A stretch of 58,965 bases of DNA from Candidatus Mediterraneibacter pullistercoris (GCA_019116885.1 DXAU01000039.1:1-58965), one strand, 5' to 3'; positions 41,745 through 50,340 are shown, counted from the stretch's first letter. The notes: generated by a model not told the origin, from the sequence alone. Program-made: numbers and translations.

Positions 41745-42689
41745 TTGAGAACAATCCGGACGATCGGCATCCCGCGGGGGCTTATGGCTTACCGCGACGG
41801 AGTGCTGTGGAAAGAATTTTTTGAAAGGCTGGGATTTCAGTGTGTCGTAAGCCCCAGAAGCGACAGGGAAATGCTGGAAACAGGAACGGCCCGGGCAGTT
41901 GACGAGACATGCCTTCCTTTTAAGATGTATCTTGGACATGTGATGTGGCTGTTCGGAAAGTGTGATGTTATATTCATCCCGAGGATGGGTGGATATAGCG
42001 AAAGAGAGAAAATGTGTACCCGGTATGAGGCTCTGCCCGACCTGCTCAGAAATATTTTCCGTGAGGAAGGGATCCGGGTGCTCACAGTGAGTTATGACTG
42101 GTATACGAAGACGACGGAAGAGAAAGTGTATCTGGAACTGGGAGCAACTCTTGGCAAATCAAAGAAAGAAGTGAAGAGAGCATACGTCCATGCGAGAAAG
42201 TATCAGGATACATGGATGAAGTCAAAAGAGAAAGGACAGGATCAGGCGCTGGAGAGCGGGAAGATAAAGGTTCTCCTCTCCGGACATCCATATGTACTGC
42301 ACGATGCGTATATGGGCGGAGAGCTGGCGCGTATCCTGCAGAAGCTGGATGCGGAAGTAATTTATACAGATTATGTGGACAGGGAGAGCGCTTTGAAGAA
42401 GAGCTATGATTTCTCCCGTGTGATGCCCTGGCTCATTAACCGGGAGATCACAGGAGCGTCTCTCATACTCCGGCGGAAAGTGGACGGCATCATCCTGGTG
42501 AGCGCCTATCCGTGCGGGCCGGATGCGCTCGTTAATGATATGCTGGTCAGGAAACTGAAAAATGTCCCTGTCCTGAGTCTCACCCTGGACGCCCAGAGCG
42601 GCACGGCAGGAGTAGAGACGAGGATCGAGAGTTTTATAGATATCATCAAATATCAGAAAGCAGGCGGTTATGGAAATAAGGATCGATGA
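41745..42689 (+). CDS. DUF2229/HgdB-like iron-sulfur protein, component 1 of a putative ATP-dependent reductase
   Basis: A 314-residue protein starting at TTG after GGAGGAG. It opens with IGIPRGLMAYRDGVLWKEFFERLGF, the signature of the DUF2229 domain of large CoA-enzyme-activase proteins. Cysteines likely to bind Fe-S clusters are in DETCLPFKMYLGHV (about residue 54), GKCDVIF, REKMCTRYE and SAYPCGPDAL. In many bacteria this domain is part of a single polypeptide of over 1000 residues; here it is a separate subunit. It overlaps the second component gene by 20 bases. Expected role: reductase subunit fed by the activase. Substrate unknown. Confidence 0.82.
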   Translation: MRTIRTIGIPRGLMAYRDGVLWKEFFERLGFQCVVSPRSDREMLETGTARAVDETCLPFKMYLGHVMWLFGKCDVIFIPRMGGYSEREKMCTRYEALPDLLRNIFREEGIRVLTVSYDWYTKTTEEKVYLELGATLGKSKKEVKRAYVHARKYQDTWMKSKEKGQDQALESGKIKVLLSGHPYVLHDAYMGGELARILQKLDAEVIYTDYVDRESALKKSYDFSRVMPWLINREITGASLILRRKVDGIILVSAYPCGPDALVNDMLVRKLKNVPVLSLTLDAQSGTAGVETRIESFIDIIKYQKAGGYGNKDR

Positions 42690-43752
42690 CAGGAAGAAGA
42701 TCGCATTTCCAAGAATCAACCATTATGGTTTTGCGATAAAATATATTGTGGAACAGGCGCTGGGGGCGCAATTCGTACTGCTTCCGCCCGCTACAAAGAC
42801 GACCACAGAGCTTGGCAGCAAATACAGTCCGGATTATGCATGTGCGCCTTTCAAACACAGTCTCGGCAGCCTTATCGAGGCTCTGGAAGCAGGGGCTGAT
42901 GTCCTTGTGGAGACGGGAGGGCTGTGCAGGCTGGACTATTATGGAGCACTGCAGAAAGAGATCATCCGGGAGCTTGGATATCAATGCGAGTTCATTAACC
43001 TTGCGGAATATATGAGCGGAAAGAAAAAGGAGTGGCTGAGGCTTGCCAGGCATTTAAGTCCGAAGCTCAAACCTGCAAAGTTTACGGCGGGCGCCTATGA
43101 GGGCGTAAAGATGGCAGGATATATGGATGAGATAGAGGCGGCATACTACAAAAATGCTGCTTTTGAGACAGAGAAAGGGAGCTATAAAAGGGCATACCGC
43201 CAGTTTCTTCTGCGGATGCAGACTGCTGAGAACTGGCAGGAGATTAGGGAAGGATACCGGTCGGTCAAGCAGGCGTTTGATGAGATTGGGACAAGAATTC
43301 CCGAACATCCGGTCAGAATTGGCGTTGTGGGAGAGTACTTTACGATTATGGATGAACACTCCAATCAGTTTCTCCAGGAGAAACTTGTGCGTCTGGGGGC
43401 TTCCGTGCATCGTTTCCTGAATGTCACGAACTGTCATTTCGGGGCGAAAGAGGCAGCGCTCAGACCACGCATCAGGGAGTATGCAGACTACAGTATGGGG
43501 CCTACGACCACATGGACAGTCAATGCGGCGCTGGACTATGCAAAGCAGGGATTTGACGGGATCATCCATGTGAAATCATTCGGGTGTACGCCGGAGATGG
43601 ACGCGATCCCTGTACTCCAGAATATAAGCAGGGACTACCATATCCCGGTACTCTTTTTGAGCTACGATATGCAGGAGAGCGATACGGGGCTGGATACAAG
43701 ACTGGAAGCATTTTATGACATGCTGGAGAGAAAGAAGAAGGTAATACGATGA
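42670..43752 (+). CDS. HgdB/BcrC-like iron-sulfur protein, component 2
   Basis: A 360-residue protein of the 2-hydroxyacyl-CoA dehydratase/double-cubane family. Conserved cysteine-bearing segments are SPDYACAPFKHSLGS (about residue 57), VETGGLCRLDYYG (about 82), NVTNCHFG and VKSFGCTPEMDAIPVLQ (about 308), ending with SYDMQESDTGLDTRLEAF as in family members. It overlaps the gene before by 20 bases and the activase gene after by 4 bases, so the three are translationally coupled. The C-A-P-F-K motif mirrors C-L-P-F-K of component 1, pointing to homologous cluster sites. Confidence 0.85.
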   Translation: MEIRIDDRKKIAFPRINHYGFAIKYIVEQALGAQFVLLPPATKTTTELGSKYSPDYACAPFKHSLGSLIEALEAGADVLVETGGLCRLDYYGALQKEIIRELGYQCEFINLAEYMSGKKKEWLRLARHLSPKLKPAKFTAGAYEGVKMAGYMDEIEAAYYKNAAFETEKGSYKRAYRQFLLRMQTAENWQEIREGYRSVKQAFDEIGTRIPEHPVRIGVVGEYFTIMDEHSNQFLQEKLVRLGASVHRFLNVTNCHFGAKEAALRPRIREYADYSMGPTTTWTVNAALDYAKQGFDGIIHVKSFGCTPEMDAIPVLQNISRDYHIPVLFLSYDMQESDTGLDTRLEAFYDMLERKKKVIR

Positions 43753-44705
43753 GGAAAAAGGCTTATCTCGGGATCGATATTGGTTCCATTTCTACAAAAG
43801 GCGTTATCATTAATGACGAGAATGAGTTCCTCGCGGAGTGCTATCTCTGGACAGAAGGCAACCCGACGCAGGCGACGAAAAACGTACTCAGCGAATTAAA
43901 GAGGCAGTTTGACAGCGAGACATATCAGATCACTGCCTCAGGAACGACAGGGAGTGCAAGAAAACTGGTGGGAAGCATGATCGGAGCCCAGGTGATAAAG
44001 AACGAGATCACGGCTCATGCAGTGGGGACGACGACCCTGCATCCGGATGTGCGCACGATCCTTGAGATCGGCGGACAGGACTCCAAGATCATCTGCGTGG
44101 AAAACGGAGTGGCAGTTGACTATGCCATGAACACTCTGTGCGCTGCCGGAACAGGCGCATTTCTCTCAAGTCAGGCGCACCGGCTTGGCGTAGAAGTAGA
44201 AGAATTTGGGAAGATCGCGCTTAAGGCGGAGAAAGCAGCGCCGATCGCCGCGCGCTGTACGGTGTTTGCAGAGTCGGACCTGGTACACAAGCTGCAGGTG
44301 GGATGTCCGAAAGAAGAGATCATCGCAGGATTGTGCAAGGCGGTCGCGGGCAACTATCTGAATAATGTGGCCAAGGGTAAGAAAATCACCGCGCCTGTCG
44401 TGTTTCAGGGTGGTGTGAGCAAGAACGAAGGCGTGGTCCGCATGTTTGAGGAGGAACTTGGGATGTCGGTCCTGGTGGATGAGAGAGGACATCTCATGGG
44501 CGCTTTCGGCATCGCGGTGCTCGCCAGAGAACAGCAGACAGAGAGAGAATTCTCCTTTGATGTGGCGGAGATGGAGTTCAGGACGCGGGAAGTTAGCTGT
44601 GGGAAATGTGCCAATCACTGTGAGATCATCTGTGTGTACCGCGACGGCGAACTGATCGATGCATGGGGGAACCGCTGTGACAACGGAGCGGTCGCGCAGA
44701 GATGA
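43749..44705 (+). CDS. BadF/HgdC-type ATP-dependent activase
   Basis: A 318-residue ASKHA-fold ATPase that couples ATP hydrolysis to electron transfer. N-terminal phosphate loop GIDIGSISTKGVII (about residues 7-20), ILEIGGQDSK (adenosine/second loop), and the cysteines that hold the intersubunit [4Fe-4S] cluster: NTLCAAGTGAF and AARCTVFAESD. A C-terminal extension (about residues 278-312) adds a Cys-rich patch, SCGKCANHCEIICVYRDG and NRCD, not needed in the minimal activase and perhaps another cluster. Last gene of the three-gene operon. Confidence 0.92.
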   Translation: MRKKAYLGIDIGSISTKGVIINDENEFLAECYLWTEGNPTQATKNVLSELKRQFDSETYQITASGTTGSARKLVGSMIGAQVIKNEITAHAVGTTTLHPDVRTILEIGGQDSKIICVENGVAVDYAMNTLCAAGTGAFLSSQAHRLGVEVEEFGKIALKAEKAAPIAARCTVFAESDLVHKLQVGCPKEEIIAGLCKAVAGNYLNNVAKGKKITAPVVFQGGVSKNEGVVRMFEEELGMSVLVDERGHLMGAFGIAVLAREQQTEREFSFDVAEMEFRTREVSCGKCANHCEIICVYRDGELIDAWGNRCDNGAVAQR

Positions 44706-44707
44706 TC

Positions 44708-45541
44708 TTACTTTTCCGCGTGAGACTGCCGGTATTTGATCGGCGTGATTCCATAGACTTTCCGGAACGTCTGCGTGAAATACGACTGTGAGGAAAATCC
44801 AGTCTGGCTGGATATGTCGGAAACAGAAAAATCTGTATCCCGCAGAAGCTGGCAGGCAGTTTCCAGACGCCGCCGGTTCAGGTACTGGATGGGCGACATA
44901 CCGGTGAACTTGGTGAAAGAGTGCGCCATATAGTATTTATTCATATGTGTCAGGCTGGTCAGTGTTTCCAGGGTGATATGTTCTGCATAGTTGGTGTCCA
45001 GATATTCTTTGATCTGGACACATTCTTTTGTTGTGCGGACAGAATTGATCGGGACCGGAACCACATGCTGAGAGCGCACGATCCTCAGGATCAGGATTTC
45101 CAGAAGATTCTGGCAGATCATATCAGCCCCGTATTGTTTTGCTTTGACTTCGTAATAAATCTGAGCAAATAAATCAGCGATCAGCATGCGCTGCTCAAAA
45201 TTGCAGAAGATCTGGGCTGTGGCCGTGCTGCCATTAGCCTGAAATGCAATCCCATCCAGGCCTATGATATAATATTCAAGAGGCGGCATACCGGGAATGG
45301 ACTGCTCTGTATGTTCCAGATAAGGCGGGATGATGACAAGATCTCCGGTTTTAATCGGCTGGATGTCATTGCGGAACCGGAAATTGCCGTTGCCGTTCAG
45401 AACATAGAAGATTTCTGTAAAATGATGCGTATGGAATACACTTTTCCAATCCCCCTCGTCTTTTGAAAGAGAAATTGAAAGCAGTCTTGAATTCATCTTT
45501 GGAATATCCTTGGCGTTTATGGAATAATGTCTGTGGCTCAT
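44708..45541 (-). CDS. AraC-family transcriptional regulator
   Basis: A 277-residue regulator: an N-terminal cupin-like sensor domain (about residues 20-120; FHTHHFTEIFYVLNGNGNF and GDLVIIPPYLEHTE) and a C-terminal double helix-turn-helix AraC domain (about 175-275; ISSQTGFSSQSYFTQTFRKVYGITPIKYRQ). AAAGGAG fixes ATG 45541; the open frame extends to 45628. It is divergent from the sugar-binding protein gene, so it very likely controls the ABC importer. It ends 2 bases after the activase stop on the other strand. Confidence 0.93.
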   Translation of the reverse strand: MSHRHYSINAKDIPKMNSRLLSISLSKDEGDWKSVFHTHHFTEIFYVLNGNGNFRFRNDIQPIKTGDLVIIPPYLEHTEQSIPGMPPLEYYIIGLDGIAFQANGSTATAQIFCNFEQRMLIADLFAQIYYEVKAKQYGADMICQNLLEILILRIVRSQHVVPVPINSVRTTKECVQIKEYLDTNYAEHITLETLTSLTHMNKYYMAHSFTKFTGMSPIQYLNRRRLETACQLLRDTDFSVSDISSQTGFSSQSYFTQTFRKVYGITPIKYRQSHAEK

Positions 45542-45710
45542 TGCATTTCTCCTTTGAAGTAAAAAGATAGATAGTATCAATGGAAATACTGTTGTGTATA
45601 TTATGCAAAAAAGGGCGTCCAAAAGCAAGCAAATATAGAAAGAAATGATAATAAAGATTTATATATTTCCGTACCATGGCAGAAATAGAGCAATAAATAT
45701 AAAATAGAAA

Positions 45711-45730
45711 GCAACATTTAGTATTGTTGC
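45711..45730 (+). promoter_or_regulatory. Inverted repeat over the importer -35
   Basis: GCAACA (45711-45716) and TGTTGC (45725-45730) with an 8-base centre. The right arm overlaps the -35. The half-site TATTGTTG recurs in the sulfatase upstream region at 54316-54346. Confidence 0.5.
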
Positions 45731-45752
45731 AGTATTAAAATTAAAATATAAT
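45724..45752 (+). promoter_or_regulatory. Promoter of the sugar ABC importer
   Basis: TTGTTG (45724-45729), 17 bp, perfect TATAAT (45747-45752), 34 bp before the start codon. Confidence 0.75.
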
Positions 45753-45785
45753 AAAGGCATCATAAGAAATAAAGGAGGAGCTTTT

Positions 45786-47168
45786 ATGAAAAGGAAAATG
45801 GTGAAAAAGCTGATTTCTGTATCACTTGTTTCTGCACTGGCGGTTTCCATGCTCGCAGCATGTGGCAGCGGCAGCGGCAGCTCCAGTGAAGAGGGCGGTT
45901 CAGGCAGCGGCGGTGACGGTGACGTATTGAAAGTTGCAGCTTTTGAAGGCGGTAACGGAGCTGCCATATGGGAGAAGATTGCAGATGCTTTCGAGGAAGA
46001 GACAGGCTGTAAAGTAGAGCTGACTCTGTCATCTGAACTGGACCAGGTGCTCACAAAGAATATCCAAAACGGTGACGTTCCGGATGTTGTTTACTATAAT
46101 CTTGGACAGGAAAGCGGCTTCACAGAGACGATGCTCAAGGAAAATGCGGTAGCGGATATTACAGATGTGTTCGATGATGAACTCAGCGGGAAAATGCTCG
46201 AAGGTATCCTTGACGGTACCGCAGCACAGCCGTATGGAGACGGTAAGATCTATCTCGCTCCTATTTTCTACACACAGACGGGATTCTGGTACAATGCGAC
46301 TCTCGTAGGAGAGGGCAAAGAGTATGCAGTTCCGACTACATGGGACGAGATGTTTGAACTTGGCCAGCAGGCAAAAGCTGATGGAAGAGCTCTCTTTACA
46401 TATCCTCAGCCAGGATACTTTGACGCTACAATCTATGCGATGCTCGCACAGGCAGGCGGAACAGATTTCTATAACAACGCTCTGACATATGACGCGAACA
46501 CATGGACGTCTGATGAAGGGAAGAAAGTTCTGGACACAGTAGCACAGCTTGTATCTTCAGATAACATATGGGCTGATACAGTATCCAATGCAAATACAGA
46601 CGGCGGATTTAAGATCAACCAGCAGGCTGTTATCGACGGAGAGGCGCTCTTCATGCCAAACGGAAGCTGGGTTGTAGGCGAGATGGCAAACACGACTCCT
46701 GCTGAGTACGAGTGGGGAGTAATGGGCGTCCCGAAATGGAGTGCTGACGAAAGCCAGGCAGTATACACATTTACAGAGCAGATGTGGATTCCGGCAGATG
46801 CAGCAAACATTGATCTTGGTAAAGAGTTTATCAAATTTATGTATTCTGATACGGTAGTAGATCTCTGTCTTGCAAATACAACGACAAATGCAGAGACAGG
46901 TGAAGAATCCGAAGCTCCGATTGTTGTTCCTGTACAGGGCGCAGCGGATAAACTTCCGGAAGGCGTAATCAAGAGCAGTTTCCAGACAGGAGACGATGTA
47001 GTGGCAGTGACAGGAACATGGGCTACAACAGCGCCGATTGAAGGTCTCGACATGAAAGGTTCTGTTTACGGACCGATCGATTCCATCAGCAACGGTGATA
47101 TGACTGTTACTGAATGGCAGGAGCAGCTTGTGGGCGTATGGGAGCAGTGTGCAAACGCAATGGAATAG
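45786..47168 (+). CDS. Sugar ABC transporter substrate-binding lipoprotein
   Basis: A 460-residue extracellular solute-binding protein of family 1. A type II signal peptide ends in the lipobox MLAAC (Cys about residue 26), followed by a Gly/Ser-rich linker and a two-lobed binding domain with hallmark segments WEKIADAFEEETGCKVELTL, DVPDVVYYNLGQ and AALFMPNGSWVVGEM-like FMPNGSWVVGE. AAAGGAGG precedes the ATG. It is the first gene of the importer operon, followed by an intercistronic hairpin that should keep its dose above that of the permeases. Ligand is inferred from the locus as a beta-1,3-linked HexNAc disaccharide; not proven. Confidence 0.93.
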   Translation: MKRKMVKKLISVSLVSALAVSMLAACGSGSGSSSEEGGSGSGGDGDVLKVAAFEGGNGAAIWEKIADAFEEETGCKVELTLSSELDQVLTKNIQNGDVPDVVYYNLGQESGFTETMLKENAVADITDVFDDELSGKMLEGILDGTAAQPYGDGKIYLAPIFYTQTGFWYNATLVGEGKEYAVPTTWDEMFELGQQAKADGRALFTYPQPGYFDATIYAMLAQAGGTDFYNNALTYDANTWTSDEGKKVLDTVAQLVSSDNIWADTVSNANTDGGFKINQQAVIDGEALFMPNGSWVVGEMANTTPAEYEWGVMGVPKWSADESQAVYTFTEQMWIPADAANIDLGKEFIKFMYSDTVVDLCLANTTTNAETGEESEAPIVVPVQGAADKLPEGVIKSSFQTGDDVVAVTGTWATTAPIEGLDMKGSVYGPIDSISNGDMTVTEWQEQLVGVWEQCANAME

Positions 47169-47200
47169 CAAACGTATAAGAGCATATCAGACATGCTGAT

Positions 47201-47232
47201 AAAAACGGTGAGTGTCAAAGCTCACCGTTTTT
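47201..47232 (+). terminator. Intercistronic attenuating terminator
   Basis: AAAAACGGTGAG (47201-47212) pairs perfectly with CTCACCGTTTTT (47221-47232). It lies between the binding-protein gene and the permeases, an arrangement that gives differential expression in sugar importers. Confidence 0.85.
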
Positions 47233-47253
47233 ATAGAGGAAAGGAGACATAGT

Positions 47254-48144
47254 ATGAATCGAAAACGTGCTCAGGGACGTTTCGTCTTTTTCTGTATCGC
47301 ACCGGCAGCTATATTGGTTGTTCTTTTCATATTTGTTCCGACTATCAATGTATTCAGAATGTCTCTGTATCGGATGGGCGGAATTACGAACAGAAAAGAA
47401 TTTGTCGGACTCAATAATTTTAAATCTTTGATTGCAGATAAAAATTTTTTACAGGCAATGCAGAATTCCATAGCCATAATCGTACTGGTTACGCTGTGTA
47501 CGGTTCTTTTTGCCGTTCTTTTTGCGGCGATACTTTCCCGTGGGAAATTTAAAGGAAAAAACTTTTTCCGGATTATTTTCTATATACCTAATATTCTGAG
47601 TATCGTGGTTATCGCCGGTATTTTCGGAGCGATTTACAACCCAAGCACCGGACTTCTGAACACATTTCTAAAAGCAATCGGACTTGAAAGTTTAACGCAT
47701 CAGTGGATGGGAGACCAGAGGATCGTACTCTATTCAGTAATCTTTGCCCTTGTATGGCAGGCGATTGGTTACTATATGGTAATGTACATGGCGAGTATGG
47801 CCGCTATTCCGCAGGATCTCTATGAAGCGGCTTCTCTTGACGGAGCAACGGAGATTCAGATGTTTTTTCAGGTGACCCTTCCGCTTATATGGAGCAATAT
47901 CCGTACAACGCTGACGTTCTATATTATTAGTACGATTAATTTAAGTTTCCTGTTTGTACAGATTATGTCAGGCGGCGGTCCGAATGGGCACTCGGAAGTA
48001 TTCCTGAATTACATGTATAAACAGGCATATGGTGCGGGAGTTTATGGATATGGTATGGCGATTGGTGTGGTTGTGTTTATCTTCTCGTTTGCTCTTGCGG
48101 CGATCGTAAATAAGATCACAGACAGAGAAGTTCTGGAATTCTAG
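47254..48144 (+). CDS. Sugar ABC transporter permease (MalF type)
   Basis: A 296-residue inner-membrane permease with six hydrophobic helices. The EAA loop contacting the ATPase is visible as YEAASLDGATEIQMFFQVTLPLIW (about residues 190-213). The frame is open from 47212 within the hairpin, but AAAGGAGA marks ATG 47254. It pairs with the following permease gene 18 bases later. No ATPase gene is in the locus, so a shared MsmX-like ATPase elsewhere is expected. Confidence 0.93.
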   Translation: MNRKRAQGRFVFFCIAPAAILVVLFIFVPTINVFRMSLYRMGGITNRKEFVGLNNFKSLIADKNFLQAMQNSIAIIVLVTLCTVLFAVLFAAILSRGKFKGKNFFRIIFYIPNILSIVVIAGIFGAIYNPSTGLLNTFLKAIGLESLTHQWMGDQRIVLYSVIFALVWQAIGYYMVMYMASMAAIPQDLYEAASLDGATEIQMFFQVTLPLIWSNIRTTLTFYIISTINLSFLFVQIMSGGGPNGHSEVFLNYMYKQAYGAGVYGYGMAIGVVVFIFSFALAAIVNKITDREVLEF

Positions 48145-48162
48145 GAAAGGGGCATAAACGAG

Positions 48163-49035
48163 ATGAAAAAACAGAATCCGGTTACAAAAATAATCTTCAA
48201 GATAATTGTCTATGCGGCGCTGATCGCTATGACAATTTCTATTCTGGTACCGGTCGCATGGGTGTTTATGGCGAGCTTCAAGCGCAATGCAGAATTCATC
48301 GGCCAGGGGACAAACCCGTGGGCGCTTCCGGAACAGCTTCAGTATCAGAATTATATCACAGCTTTTATCGATGCAGAGATGGGAAAATACTTCATGAATT
48401 CTGTAATCGTGACGGCTCTCTCTCTGGTGCTGCTCCTCATAATTGCGCTTCCGGCAGCCTATGCACTTTCGAGGTTCGACTTCAGAGGCCGTAAAATATT
48501 GAATATCGCTTTTATGGCCGGGCTTTTTGTGAATATCAACTATATAGTTGTTCCGATCTTTTTGATGCTCAGCGATGCAAATAAGGCTCTGGGTGTCAGC
48601 TTTTTCCTCGACAACAGGTTTTTGCTGTCAGTTATCTACGCTGCGAGTTCCCTGTCGTTTTCAATCTATCTGCTGAGCGGATATTTCAAGACGCTTCCCA
48701 GAGGATTTGAGGAGGCAGCATATATTGACGGATGTGGATATTTCAAGACAATGGTGAAGATCATGATCCCGATGGCCAAGCCAAGTATATTGACGGTCAT
48801 TCTCTTCCAGTTCTTGTCATTTTGGAATGAGTATATCATAGCTTTTACCATTATGGACGAACACAGCACATTAGCTGTGGGACTTAAGAATTTGATGGCA
48901 GTTGAGAGGACGGCGACAAACTATGGTATCATGTACGCGGGTCTTGTGATCGTCATGATTCCGGTGCTTATCCTTTATATATGCGTACAAAAGCAGCTCA
49001 CAAAGGGTATGACGCTTGGCGGTCTGAAAGGATAA
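48163..49035 (+). CDS. Sugar ABC transporter permease (MalG type)
   Basis: A 290-residue permease with six hydrophobic helices; the EAA loop is FEEAAYIDGCGYFKTMVKIMIPMAKPSILT (about residues 182-211). Preceded by AAAGGGG. The C-terminus ends in MTLGGLKG, typical of the CUT1 family. With the preceding permease and the lipoprotein it makes a CUT1 oligosaccharide importer. Confidence 0.94.
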   Translation: MKKQNPVTKIIFKIIVYAALIAMTISILVPVAWVFMASFKRNAEFIGQGTNPWALPEQLQYQNYITAFIDAEMGKYFMNSVIVTALSLVLLLIIALPAAYALSRFDFRGRKILNIAFMAGLFVNINYIVVPIFLMLSDANKALGVSFFLDNRFLLSVIYAASSLSFSIYLLSGYFKTLPRGFEEAAYIDGCGYFKTMVKIMIPMAKPSILTVILFQFLSFWNEYIIAFTIMDEHSTLAVGLKNLMAVERTATNYGIMYAGLVIVMIPVLILYICVQKQLTKGMTLGGLKG

Positions 49036-49047
49036 GGAGGGAATGAT

Positions 49048-49215
49048 ATGAGCAATGTGATAAAAAATATTATTCTGGTGGTCGTTTTTGTTGTCTGCCT
49101 GATCCTGATCATCACCGGACAGAAAAGCATTAGTCCGAGCGGGCTTGCGATGGAACTGGCCGGTCTTGCCGGGCTGCTTATACTACTGTTCCTCTATAAT
49201 AAAAAATATAGGTAA
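49048..49215 (+). CDS. 55-residue two-helix membrane protein of the sugar importer operon (DUF6903-like)
   Basis: A small gene with an AAGGAGG site, ATG 49048 and stop TAA 49213-49215, 12 bases after the permease stop. The product has two hydrophobic helices (about residues 6-22 and 35-50) joined by GQKSISPSGLAME, and ends in NKKYR. Its position directly behind the permeases suggests an accessory transporter subunit. It resembles the DUF6903 family seen in similar Lachnospiraceae loci, from memory; confirm by profile search. It is too short for most gene finders. Confidence 0.75.
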   Translation: MSNVIKNIILVVVFVVCLILIITGQKSISPSGLAMELAGLAGLLILLFLYNKKYR

Positions 49216-49281
49216 CTTATTATTTTAGATTCAGAGCAAGAACTGAAAACAGGGAAATATGTGAGGAGGCAGGTGCCATTT

Positions 49282-50178
49282 ATGAAAAAGTATATCGGAG
49301 TAGATCTTGGCGGGACAAACATCCGCGCTGCTGTGGTACAGGAAAATGGTGAGATCATATGCATGAAAAAGGCTCAGAGCCACCCGGAGAGAGGCGCCGA
49401 GGCAGTCATGGGGACGATGACAGCGCTGATCGAGAGTCTTGATGGATGGCAGTCATGTGAGGGGATCGGTATGGGCATACCAGGACCAATAGATACGGCG
49501 GCAGGGAAGATCATCGTATCGACGAATCTTCCAAAACTCATCGGATTTCCGATCGCGGGATACATACAGGAGCATTTCCAGAAACCGGCATATATGGATA
49601 ATGATGTAAAAGCAGCGGCCCTGGGAGAAGCTGTCCAGGGAGCCGGAAGAGGGATGCCTATCGTATATTATGTGACGATCTCCACAGGAATTGGAGGAGC
49701 CCTTGTCATTGATCAGAAAGTCGTAAGCGGTCAGAACGGTCATGCCGGGGAGATCGGAAATATCTGTATCGACAGAGCCCGGGAAAAGTACAATATCCTT
49801 AATGCAGGAGCCGTGGAAAACGAGGCAAGCGGTACGGCGATCACCCGGAAAGGAAAGGCCGTCTTCGGGGACCGGATACAAAATGCCGGTGACGTCTTTG
49901 AACTGGCGCGTTCAGGGGATGAGAAAGCAGAGGCGATCGTGCGGGATATGGCCTACGACCTGGCAGTGATGTTCAGTGCGATCGGCCATGTGGTAGATCC
50001 TCATGTGTTCGTTGTGGGCGGCGGTGTAATGAAAGGCAAGGATGTATTTTTTGACAAGATGGAGTTCTACTACCGGTCCATGATCCACGATGGCATGCAG
50101 CCCGTCGTGTTTAAAGAGGCAGAACTTGAGGAGCCGGGAATTATCGGTGCCGCGATGCTTCCGATGACTCGTCAGTGA
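49282..50178 (+). CDS. ROK-family sugar kinase without the zinc motif
   Basis: A 298-residue sugar kinase of the ROK family. Phosphate loop GVDLGGTNIRAAVV (about residues 5-18), sugar-site DNDVKAAALGE, GGALVIDQKVVSGQNGHAGEIGN, and adenosine loop VDPHVFVVGGGV. The ROK zinc motif C-x-C-G-x-x-G-C-x-E is missing: the region reads GNICIDRAREKYNILNAGAVENEASG. GTG 49261 is in frame, but ATG 49282 has AGGTG at good spacing. Its place after the importer suggests it phosphorylates the monosaccharide released from the imported glycan, such as a HexNAc. Confidence 0.9.
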   Translation: MKKYIGVDLGGTNIRAAVVQENGEIICMKKAQSHPERGAEAVMGTMTALIESLDGWQSCEGIGMGIPGPIDTAAGKIIVSTNLPKLIGFPIAGYIQEHFQKPAYMDNDVKAAALGEAVQGAGRGMPIVYYVTISTGIGGALVIDQKVVSGQNGHAGEIGNICIDRAREKYNILNAGAVENEASGTAITRKGKAVFGDRIQNAGDVFELARSGDEKAEAIVRDMAYDLAVMFSAIGHVVDPHVFVVGGGVMKGKDVFFDKMEFYYRSMIHDGMQPVVFKEAELEEPGIIGAAMLPMTRQ

Positions 50179-50220
50179 CAAGGGAAAATTACTATAAAAT
50201 GTATATATGTTACAATATAA

Positions 50221-50236
50221 ATACTATATTTTGTGT
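50221..50236 (+). promoter_or_regulatory. NrdR-box-like site upstream of the ribonucleotide reductase
   Basis: ATACTATATTTTGTGT matches the NrdR consensus ACACWATATATWGTGT at 14 of 16 positions. No convincing second box at the usual spacing was found by eye. Confidence 0.5.
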
Positions 50237-50289
50237 TTAGAACACTACTTTTTCATTTGTCAAGACTTGATATTTTCTGATTAAGATGA

Positions 50290-50340
50290 TACCCTCTTTT
50301 ACAGATGCATGTATCCCTGTAAAAGAGGGTAGATTTTTTG
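50290..50340 (+). terminator. Terminator between the ROK kinase and nrdJ, inside the possible nrdJ leader
   Basis: A perfect 15-bp stem TACCCTCTTTTACAG / CTGTAAAAGAGGGTA (50290-50304, 50317-50331) with a 12-nt loop and GATTTTTTG. It ends the importer operon; because the NrdR-like box lies upstream of it, it could also attenuate nrdJ. Confidence 0.92.
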
